Origin: UMGS902 sp045538895
Lineage (GTDB): Bacteria; Bacillota; Clostridia; Oscillospirales; CAG-272
Reading direction: 5' to 3'
NCBI GenBank assembly: GCA_045538895.1
Contig: JAZQEH010000007.1
Location: forward strand, 42,880-106,879
Length of the DNA stretch: 64,000 bases
Shown here: positions 57,721 to 64,000 of the stretch, in pieces
How positions within the stretch are numbered: position 1 is the stretch's first letter
Layout of the letters: each line of letters opens with the position of its first letter
Program-made: the position numbers and the translations under genes
Notes under the pieces: generated by a model
What the model saw: only the letters and a program-made list of their open reading frames with translations
Database searches by the model: none
Told to the model about the DNA's origin: nothing

Positions 57721-58192
57721 TAAGCTTCTTGAAATACTTGAAAATGACGGTCGCCTTTCGGCAAAGCAGATTGCTATGATGCTTGAAAAAGAAGAGGGCG
57801 ACATCAAAAAAATCATTGACGAATACGAGAAAAACGGCATTATTCTCGGCTACAAGGCTATTGTTGACTGGGATAAAACCGACCGCGAATATGCTACTGC
57901 TCTTATCGAGCTTAAGGTTACACCCCAATACAACCGTGGCTTTGATGCTATTGCTGAACGCATCTACAATTACCCCGAGGTACAAAGCGTTTACCTCATG
58001 TCGGGCTCTTACGATTTGTGCGTAATTCTTGAGGGCAAAACAATACGTGAGGTTGCACTTTTCGTTGCTCAAAGACTCGCACCCCTTGAGGCTGTGCTTT
58101 CAACCGCAACCCACTTTGTTCTTCGCAAATACAAGGACAAGGGCGTTATCTACGGCCCTGCAAACTTTGATGAAAGAGGCAACTGCAACTGA
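57713..58192 (+). CDS. Lrp/AsnC-family transcriptional regulator
   Basis: The 159-residue protein has an N-terminal winged HTH (LLEILENDGRLSAKQIAMMLEKEEGDIKKIIDEYEKNGIILGYKA) and a C-terminal RAM/ligand domain (YNYPEVQSVYLMSGSYDLCVILEGKTIREVALFV). It senses amino acids in this family. It overlaps the MutS-like gene by 8 bases and shares one base with the aminotransferase start (TGATG), so it likely controls that aminotransferase. Confidence 0.93.
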   Translation: MDNKLLEILENDGRLSAKQIAMMLEKEEGDIKKIIDEYEKNGIILGYKAIVDWDKTDREYATALIELKVTPQYNRGFDAIAERIYNYPEVQSVYLMSGSYDLCVILEGKTIREVALFVAQRLAPLEAVLSTATHFVLRKYKDKGVIYGPANFDERGNCN

Positions 58193-59361
58193 TGGATTAT
58201 TCAAAATTTTTATCCGACAAGGTGCAGGACATAAAGCCCTCGGGCATACGAAAGTTTTTCGATATGCTCAGCACCATGAAGGACGTAATTTCACTAACCG
58301 TGGGGCAACCCGACTTTCCGACTCCGTATCATATTTCAAATGCAGCAGTTGAGTCGATTACAAAAAACAAAACCTACTATACCTCAAACAGCGGTCTTAT
58401 CGAGCTTCGTGAGGGTATTTCCGATTACCTTGCACGCCGTTTCGACCTGCATTATAAAGCAAACGGCGAAATAATAGTCACCGTTGGCGGCAGCGAGGCT
58501 ATCGACATGACTCTTCGTGCAATTCTAAACCCCGATGACGAGGTTATCGTGCCCGAGCCATGCTTTGTCTGCTACTCTCCGCTTATTGAGATTATGGGTG
58601 CAAAAGCGGTTCCGCTCTACACCTCTGCAAGCGACAAATTCAAGGTCACTCCCGAAAAGCTGCGTGAGGTTATAACCGATAAAACCAAGGCTATTGTGCT
58701 TTCCTACCCCAACAATCCCACAGGCGCAATTATGACAAAAGAGGAGCTTGAAGCTATAGCCCCCATCCTCATAGAAAATGATGTTTTAGTGCTTTCCGAC
58801 GAGATTTACGGTGAGCTTACCTACGGCAGAAACCACGTTTCCATCGCTTCGCTCGACGGTATGCGTGAACGCACCGTGGTTGTCAGCGGCTTCTCAAAGG
58901 CATATGCAATGACAGGTTGGCGACTCGGATACGTGTGTGCTCCCGAGGAGATCATGTCGCAGATTTTAAAGCTCCACCAATACGGCATCATGTGCGCCTC
59001 CACCGCCTCGCAGTTTGCAGGAATTGAGGCTATCACAAACGGCGATGAGGACGTTAAATTCATGACCGAAAAATACAATCGCCGCCGTGTTTATGTTGTA
59101 AAACGCTTAAGAGAAATGGGAATCGACTGTTTTGAGCCGGAGGGAGCATTCTATGTTTTCCCCCGTATCGACAATTTCGGTATGTCAAGCGAGGACTTTT
59201 GCCAAAGACTGCTTGACGAAAAGCGTGTTGCCATTGTCCCCGGCAGTGCATTCGGCAGCGGCAGCGAGGGCTTTGCACGTATTTCATATGCTTATTCTAT
59301 CGAGCATCTCACCGAAGCACTCAATCGCATTGAAGAATTTGTAAAGGAAATTAGAGGCTGA
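58192..59361 (+). CDS. PLP-dependent class I aminotransferase
   Basis: The 389-residue fold-type I enzyme has SYPNNPTGAIMTK, SDEIYGELTY, and the PLP Lys236 in SGFSKAYAMTGWRLGY, with the C-terminal Arg motif GFARISYAYS. It belongs to the aspartate/aromatic aminotransferase group (PatA-like). It is coupled to the Lrp regulator upstream and DUF896 gene downstream by one-base stop-start overlaps. Confidence 0.94.
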   Translation: MDYSKFLSDKVQDIKPSGIRKFFDMLSTMKDVISLTVGQPDFPTPYHISNAAVESITKNKTYYTSNSGLIELREGISDYLARRFDLHYKANGEIIVTVGGSEAIDMTLRAILNPDDEVIVPEPCFVCYSPLIEIMGAKAVPLYTSASDKFKVTPEKLREVITDKTKAIVLSYPNNPTGAIMTKEELEAIAPILIENDVLVLSDEIYGELTYGRNHVSIASLDGMRERTVVVSGFSKAYAMTGWRLGYVCAPEEIMSQILKLHQYGIMCASTASQFAGIEAITNGDEDVKFMTEKYNRRRVYVVKRLREMGIDCFEPEGAFYVFPRIDNFGMSSEDFCQRLLDEKRVAIVPGSAFGSGSEGFARISYAYSIEHLTEALNRIEEFVKEIRG

Positions 59362-59576
59362 TGGAAAAAGAAAAGCTTGACCGTATAAATTTTCTTGCAC
59401 GCAAGGCAAAGGAAACCGCACTCACAGACGAGGAAAAGGCGGAGCAAACGGCACTCCGAAATGAGTATATTGCCGAATTCCGTGCCTCGTTTGGCGGAAT
59501 TTTGGACAATACCGTTATCAAACGCCCTGACGGAAGCAAAGAAGCACTTAAAAAGAAGAAAACAACAAAGCACTGA
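59361..59576 (+). CDS. DUF896 (YnzC-like) protein
   Basis: The 71-residue charged helical protein MEKEKLDRINFLARKAKETALTDEEKAEQ has the DUF896 pattern, including LRNEYIAEFRASF and a basic tail. The family is small, cytoplasmic and, in Bacillus, linked to SOS and cell-division genes without a clear role. It overlaps its two neighbours by one base. Confidence 0.92.
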   Translation: MEKEKLDRINFLARKAKETALTDEEKAEQTALRNEYIAEFRASFGGILDNTVIKRPDGSKEALKKKKTTKH

Positions 59577-60085
59577 TGAAAAAACGTATTTTTTCACCAC
59601 GTGAGCTATGTTACATTGCACTTTTTGCGGCGGTTATTGCAATTTCAGCATGGATAGCAATACCCGCCGCACTTTCATTTACCATGCAGACGTTTGCCGT
59701 TTTTTGTGCGGTAGGTCTGCTCGGTACAAAATGCGGTGTGAGTGCAATTTTAGTATACGTTCTGCTCGGTGCCGTAGGCTTGCCGGTTTTCACCGGCTTT
59801 GTCGGCGGCATCGGAGTTTTTGCAACGGTAAACGGCGGATATATCATTGGATTCATTCCGGCAGGAATCATATGCGGCATGCTCCAAAAGAAAACCCCGC
59901 TACCGCTTGCTATGGCGGCAGGTCTTGCCGTTTGCTATCTGTTTGGCAGTGTATGGTTCTGCCTTTTGCATGATGCACATTTTTTATCCGCACTTTCTTC
60001 CTGCGTACTTCCGTTTCTTCCGTTTGACATTGTAAAAATCGCACTCGCCGCTATGACGGTGCGAAAATTTAAAAGGTTTGTATGA
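59576..60085 (+). CDS. bioY: Biotin transporter BioY
   Basis: The 169-residue membrane protein has about six hydrophobic segments and the BioY pattern (IAIPAALSFTMQTFAVFCAVGLLG, VYVLLGAVGLPVFTGFVGGIGVF, GYIIGFIPAGIICG). It is the substrate-binding S component of the ECF biotin importer. The energising EcfAT genes are elsewhere. It overlaps birA by 4 bases, consistent with joint biotin uptake and use. Confidence 0.95.
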   Translation: MKKRIFSPRELCYIALFAAVIAISAWIAIPAALSFTMQTFAVFCAVGLLGTKCGVSAILVYVLLGAVGLPVFTGFVGGIGVFATVNGGYIIGFIPAGIICGMLQKKTPLPLAMAAGLAVCYLFGSVWFCLLHDAHFLSALSSCVLPFLPFDIVKIALAAMTVRKFKRFV

Positions 60086-60810
60086 TTGATATAAAATATT
60101 TTGACACGGTTACCTCAACCAACGATATTGCAAAGCAGCTTGCCGCAAACGGTGCAAGTGAGGGCACCGTAATTATCGCCGCACATCAGAGTGCGGGACG
60201 CGGCAGAATGGGGCGTAGCTTTATGTCGCCCGTCGGCACGGGGCTTTATATGAGCATAGTTTTACGTCCGTCTATCCCTGCGGAAAGTGCATTGCTTATC
60301 ACAACTGCGGCGGCTGTTTCGGTAGCAAAGGCAATAGAAAAACATTCGGGCAAGGATGCAAAAATCAAATGGGTAAACGATGTTTTTGTTAGCGGCAAAA
60401 AGGTTTGCGGCATACTCACCGAGGGAATGTTTTTGCCAAGCGGCAGTTTTGACTATGCCATTTTAGGCATCGGAGTAAACCTCCTGCCGCCAAAGGACGG
60501 CTTTGGCGAGCTTGAAAATATCGCAGGTGCGGTGTTTGATGGCGAATTTGACAAAGCTGCATTTACAAACGATATACTTAATTTCTTTTTTGAATACTAC
60601 CAAAATCTTTCAAAGAAACCGCATTTTGACGAATACGCAAAGCGTGACATGCTCTGCGGCAAAGAGGTGCAGGTTTTACGTGCAGGCGATGTGGTATGCA
60701 GTGCCACAGTATGCGGCATTGACGAAAATTTTTCGCTCATAATGAAACATGACGGCAAAAAAGAAACACTCTCAACCGGCGAAGTTTCGGCAAAGGAAAA
60801 ACCAGTGTAA
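60082..60810 (+). CDS. birA: Biotin--[acetyl-CoA-carboxylase] ligase, short form
   Basis: The 242-residue enzyme has GRGRMGRSFMSPVGTGLYMS (biotinyl-AMP site), KWVNDVFVSGKKVCGIL and ILGIGVNLL. It has no N-terminal HTH, so it is a ligase only and does not repress biotin genes. It follows bioY with a 4-base overlap and ends at a shared terminator. Confidence 0.96.
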   Translation: MIDIKYFDTVTSTNDIAKQLAANGASEGTVIIAAHQSAGRGRMGRSFMSPVGTGLYMSIVLRPSIPAESALLITTAAAVSVAKAIEKHSGKDAKIKWVNDVFVSGKKVCGILTEGMFLPSGSFDYAILGIGVNLLPPKDGFGELENIAGAVFDGEFDKAAFTNDILNFFFEYYQNLSKKPHFDEYAKRDMLCGKEVQVLRAGDVVCSATVCGIDENFSLIMKHDGKKETLSTGEVSAKEKPV

Positions 60811-60835
60811 AACGAATGTTTTACACTGGTTTTTT
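60797..60835. terminator. Bidirectional terminator between birA and the double-TIR gene
   Basis: AACCAGTGTAAAAC pairs with GTTTTACACTGGTT around GAAT, with A-rich and T-rich ends (60797-60835). It overlaps the birA stop codon and lies just beyond the end of the convergent gene at 60839. Confidence 0.88.
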
Positions 60836-60838
60836 GGG

Positions 60839-63781
60839 TTATTTTCGCTTGAATATTCTTGCTAACTTGCTCCAAAAAGATTCTTTTGGGATAGGAGTTG
60901 TGCTCTTTGCAAGTTCTGTTTTCACCTTGCGGCGTCTATATAAGTATCCTGTATTGTTCGGACAACGCTCGACCAAAATATCCAAGATTTTAAGTGCTTT
61001 TTCAAGATATATGCGTCTTTCTTCTTCGTCACACTCAAATGAAATTCCAAAATATACCTCTGCAAGACTACTATAGCTTTCAAAGCTGCCTGTTTTGTGT
61101 ACAATTACCTCAACTCTCTCAAACAGTTTTTTGTAGTAGCTCTTGGCAGCAACAATATCCCCCTCGACATGGCTTACATCATTAAGTTTTTCATAATGTA
61201 GCGATAATTTGCGACATAACTCGTCAATATACTTCGGGTAACGCTCGCTCAAAATATCCAAAATCTCGAATGCTTTTTTAAGATATATATGTCTTTCTTC
61301 TTCGTCACACTTAAATGAAATCATGAAATATACCTCTACAAGGCTACTATAGTTTGCATAGCTGCCTGTTTTGTGTGCAAACATCTCAACTATCTCAAGC
61401 GATTTTGTATAGTAGGTTTTTGCAGCAATAATATCACCCTCGGCACGGCTTATATCACCAAGTTTCTCGTAACATAGCGATAATTTACGATGAGACTCAA
61501 TAGTGTTTGTTTCATTTGCAATACCCTCTCTAATTTCAAGCGATTTTAGGTAGTAGTATTTTTCGCTTGCTATATCTCCCTCGGCACAGCTTATATCACC
61601 AAGTTTTTCGTACCTTATATACAACTCTCGACGAGACTCTACCGTTCCCGTTTCCTTCGCTATTGCTTCGAATATCTCAAGCGACTTTACGTAGTAAGCT
61701 TCGGCACCCGCTATATCTCCATACGCTTTGCATATATTGCTTAGTCTTTCATAAGTTAACAATGCCATTTTTCGAACTTCAATTGCAGCGGTTTCTTTTG
61801 ATATTATTTCATCGATTTCAACAACTTTTAGATAAAAAAGTTCAGCTGTAATAATATCATTCTCTTCATAATATATATGGCCAAGTATTCTGTTACTTAT
61901 CAACAAATCACAAAGAGCCTCAATTGAACATGTTTCTTCTACCATTGCTTCTCTGACTTCAAGTGATTTTATATAGTAATCTTTCGCACCCGCAATATCA
62001 CCCTCAGCTTTGCTTATATCGCCAAGATTGTTATAGCTTATCGACAAATCTCGGCGAGACTCTACCGTTCCCATTTCATTGGATATTGCTTCTCTTATCT
62101 CAAGCGATTTTGCATAGTATGCTTTTGCACCCATAATATCGCCTTCGGCTTTGCTTATATTGCCAAGTCTGTCATAGCTTATAGATAAATCTCGGCGGGA
62201 CTCTACTGTTCCCGTTTCCCTGGATATTACTGCTCTCAGCTCAAATGCCCTTTTACAGAAGATTTCAGCATCAGCAATGTCACCCTCGGTTTTGTATATT
62301 ATACCAAGATTGTCATAGCTTATAGCCAAATCACACCGTGACTGCACTGTTCCCGTTTCGGTGGCAATTGCTTCATTTATCCCAAGTGACTTTGCATAGT
62401 AGCCTTTTGCTCCTGCAATATCGCCCTCGGCTTTGCTTATATCGCCGAGTTTATTATAGCTTACCGCAATATATCGTTTGATAAAACCAAAAAAATGATT
62501 ACTATATATCTTCAAGCAAACATCAAGCATTTGAGTATATACCTTTTTTGCTTCTGCAAGATTGCGTAGTTCATGTATATAATCGCCTAAATTCCAAACA
62601 GCATTGAGATACCGTATAGCACTATCTTCACTTGGTTCTTTTTCAAATACTGCTTTTCTTGCATCAACCAGCTTTCGTTGCCACTCGATGGCAGTGTGGT
62701 AGTTTCTTTCTACAACCTCACCGCTACGGTACATGGAAACAAGCTTTTCGATTGCTTCGGGGAGCCCCTTTTCAGCCGCAAAGGTGATAAGTTTAACTGC
62801 ACGCTCATGGTCTACCTCAATGTCAATACCGCCAAGGTACGCAAGTCCGATGAAAAAATTATGCTGCGGATCGTCATCGTTTTCTTTGATTGCAAGGTCA
62901 TGGAGCAATTCCGTAAGACTCTCGGAAAGTCCTGCCTCGTCATCACCCTCGGTGCAGTTTGGAATACCTTTATACCTCATTTTAAGTTTCAAACGATTGG
63001 TTTTAACCATCTCAACAGGCAGAATATTTTTGCCTGCTTTCTTTGCCATGGGGTACTCGGTGGTCATTACGTAGTTCTTTTCATTGACAAGATTAGGCGT
63101 TACCGCAAGGGCAAAAAGACGGCTCTTGTTAAGGGCTTCGCCTATGGCATCGTTAAAGTTCTCGCCGGGGGTTAAAAACTCGTCATACCAGATAGCAATA
63201 TCTCGACAAAACTCATTTTTATGTATCAGCCGCATAAGCTCCTGTGCGTATTTGCGGTCTTTTTTGCGGTAGCTCAAAAAGATATACGCATCAAAGGCAG
63301 CACGAACCTTTTTGGCAAGCTCGTCACCGATAAGGATTGAAGAAAGATATTTTTCAAGTTTTTCTTCATACGGCAGCTCGGTCATATCTTTTCGTTCCTT
63401 GGTTAAAAACTGCAAATCACCGCACTTTTTGTTGAACAATTCTTCAAGTCCTCCCTCCTGCATAAGCGGAAGTACGGGAATGTGATGCTCTATTGCATAT
63501 TTAAACTCAACGTCAATCGCACGGCTCGGAGTGGTAAGAAGTTTTGTTGTAACGGGCATAACAAAAAGCTGCATCTGCGAAAGTGAGAGGAAAAGCTCTT
63601 CCTCGTCATACGGCTGCTGCGGCTCCTCGTCATAGTAGATTGCACAGTTCTGGAGCTTTAATATTTCATCCGAAACAGGCTCAAAAAACGCACGGTAGTC
63701 ATCGTGATGTGCCGAAAAATACACACGCGGTTTTCCCTGCGGCGAGCTTTCTCCCCTTGTTTTAACCAAAATCTTTGACAT
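60839..63781 (-). CDS. Double-TIR, Sel1-like and TPR-repeat protein (putative defence or signalling protein)
   Basis: The 980-residue cytosolic protein has no signal peptide. Residues 17-110 form a first TIR-like domain (PRVYFSAHHDDYRAFF; Glu92 in AIDVEFKYA). Residues 162-262 form a second (AYIFLSYRKKDRKYAQEL; BB-loop-like DEFLTPGENF; Glu242 in MTTEYPMAKK). About 305-375 resembles Sel1 (NFFIGLAYLGGIDIEVDHERAVKLI). From about 385 to 950 run some twelve repeats of 47 residues (core LSISYxxLGDISKAEGDIxxAKxYYxKSLEIxEA), a TPR-like solenoid. A basic tail ends it. By family knowledge, TIR domains may cleave NAD or signal through partner TIRs; the TPRs would sense a ligand. AAGGAGAAAG supports the start. 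Confidence 0.83.
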   Translation of the reverse strand: MSKILVKTRGESSPQGKPRVYFSAHHDDYRAFFEPVSDEILKLQNCAIYYDEEPQQPYDEEELFLSLSQMQLFVMPVTTKLLTTPSRAIDVEFKYAIEHHIPVLPLMQEGGLEELFNKKCGDLQFLTKERKDMTELPYEEKLEKYLSSILIGDELAKKVRAAFDAYIFLSYRKKDRKYAQELMRLIHKNEFCRDIAIWYDEFLTPGENFNDAIGEALNKSRLFALAVTPNLVNEKNYVMTTEYPMAKKAGKNILPVEMVKTNRLKLKMRYKGIPNCTEGDDEAGLSESLTELLHDLAIKENDDDPQHNFFIGLAYLGGIDIEVDHERAVKLITFAAEKGLPEAIEKLVSMYRSGEVVERNYHTAIEWQRKLVDARKAVFEKEPSEDSAIRYLNAVWNLGDYIHELRNLAEAKKVYTQMLDVCLKIYSNHFFGFIKRYIAVSYNKLGDISKAEGDIAGAKGYYAKSLGINEAIATETGTVQSRCDLAISYDNLGIIYKTEGDIADAEIFCKRAFELRAVISRETGTVESRRDLSISYDRLGNISKAEGDIMGAKAYYAKSLEIREAISNEMGTVESRRDLSISYNNLGDISKAEGDIAGAKDYYIKSLEVREAMVEETCSIEALCDLLISNRILGHIYYEENDIITAELFYLKVVEIDEIISKETAAIEVRKMALLTYERLSNICKAYGDIAGAEAYYVKSLEIFEAIAKETGTVESRRELYIRYEKLGDISCAEGDIASEKYYYLKSLEIREGIANETNTIESHRKLSLCYEKLGDISRAEGDIIAAKTYYTKSLEIVEMFAHKTGSYANYSSLVEVYFMISFKCDEEERHIYLKKAFEILDILSERYPKYIDELCRKLSLHYEKLNDVSHVEGDIVAAKSYYKKLFERVEVIVHKTGSFESYSSLAEVYFGISFECDEEERRIYLEKALKILDILVERCPNNTGYLYRRRKVKTELAKSTTPIPKESFWSKLARIFKRK

Positions 63782-63809
63782 GGCTTTCTCCTTATGCTTT
63801 GATAGTTAT

Positions 63810-63838
63810 ATTTTACTATACCAATATAATGCCGTCAA
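63810..63838 (-). promoter_or_regulatory. Sigma-A-type promoter of the double-TIR gene
   Basis: On the minus strand TTGACG (63838-63833), a 17-bp spacer and TAAAAT (63815-63810), about 30 bases before the start codon. The leader is short, like that of the TIR-NACHT-LRR gene. Confidence 0.75.
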
Positions 63839-63856
63839 GCGGCATCTTTCGCAAGA

Positions 63857-64000
63857 TAAATTAATGTTTATGGGAGTAACGAAGGTGTTCTTTCTTAAGA
63901 AGAAAGAACCAAAGAAAAACTGTAAAATATTTAATAAGTAGCCGTGGCTACAGACAATATTTTTTTACAAAAAGGTTTGGAGGTGTCGGAACCTTTCCTT
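63857..64000. repeat. MITE-like dispersed repeat, copy F (core type 3), cut by the window edge
   Basis: It begins TAAATTAATGTTTA at 63857-63870 and matches the reverse complement of copy E over about 140 bp, including AGCCGTGGCT and GGTTTGGAGGTGTCGGAACC. The right end lies outside the window. Confidence 0.75.

Noticed and set aside
60900..62600. CRISPR or tandem-repeat DNA array
   Set aside because: The regular 141-bp pattern is a coding TPR-like repeat, open in one frame throughout, with diverged units.
1..64000. Prophage, plasmid or integrative element
   Set aside because: No integrase, capsid, portal, relaxase, Rep or transposase was seen; nearly all genes are chromosomal housekeeping or cell-surface functions.
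1..64000. tRNA or rRNA genes
   Set aside because: No cloverleaf with a GGTTCGAATCC-type T-arm or rRNA signature was noticed in the intergenic gaps; short tRNAs could still be missed by eye.

Overview
The window reads as chromosomal DNA of an anaerobic, low-to-moderate GC member of the Firmicutes, most likely an uncultured gut Clostridia of the Oscillospiraceae/Ruminococcaceae type. The evidence is the gene content and order (rpmH-rnpA-yidD-yidC-jag-mnmE, rpsF-ssb-rpsR, rpmG-secE-nusG-rplK-rplA), strong AGGAGG-type ribosome binding sites, many consensus TTGACA-17-TATAAT promoters, hairpin plus T-run terminators between most units, a glmS ribozyme, and several secreted glycan-active proteins carrying dockerin-type calcium repeats. 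No phage, plasmid, integrase, transposase, CRISPR array, rRNA or tRNA was seen.

Layout. 1-4.9 kb: two tandem, separately promoted paralogues of a secreted Asp-box (sialidase-like) protein with an N-terminal dockerin-like segment. 5.2-7.9 kb: alaS. 7.9-12.5 kb, minus strand: a single 1,527-residue TIR-NACHT-leucine-rich-repeat protein, the same domain order as plant TIR-NB-LRR immune receptors. 12.6-17.2 kb: rpmH, rnpA, yidD, yidC, jag and mnmE. 17.2-21.2 kb: small cell-surface and zinc-ribbon proteins, xpt, and a divergent XRE regulator/membrane-protein pair with two operator-like palindromes between them. 21.2-22.5 kb: rpsF-ssb-rpsR. 22.5-25.2 kb: a histidine phosphatase and a secreted SGNH esterase with dockerin. 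25.5-33.4 kb: one long minus-strand run (membrane protein, lipoprotein, alr, solute-binding-like protein, aspS, truB, UDG-like, pgeF). 33.5-38.1 kb: ACT and PFL proteins, an unusual sensor-regulator and a B12/radical-SAM enzyme. 38.1-44 kb: a cytosolic sialidase-like protein and two GH43 glycosidases, one secreted and one cytosolic. 44-49.9 kb: glmS under its ribozyme, then glmM, a beta-helix acyltransferase-like protein, rpiB, tsaB and tsaE. 50.6-53 kb: rpmG-secE-nusG-rplK-rplA with a structured leader. 53.4-60.8 kb: a DinG-like helicase, then a tight operon of a MutS-like ATPase, Lrp regulator, aminotransferase, DUF896 protein, bioY and birA. 60.8-63.8 kb, minus strand: a 980-residue protein with two TIR-like domains, a Sel1-like segment and about twelve 47-residue TPR-like repeats.

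Two themes stand out. First, there are two TIR-domain genes of eukaryote-like immune-receptor design, each a single minus-strand gene with its own promoter, each sharing a bidirectional terminator with a convergent housekeeping operon. They are the best candidates here for an undescribed defence or sensing system. Second, many intergenic gaps hold short dispersed repeats about 150-170 bp long. They share a 14-bp terminal inverted repeat (TAAATTATTGTTTA or TAAATTAATGTTTA) but carry at least three unrelated cores. They look like MITE-type elements mobilised from elsewhere. Other gaps hold compact multi-hairpin structures.

Functionally, the dockerin-bearing sialidase-like, SGNH and GH43 proteins probably work on host or dietary glycans outside the cell. 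Their signal-peptide-less relatives would act on imported products, and glmS/glmM feed amino sugars into the cell wall. All assignments come from reading motifs by eye; no database search was run.
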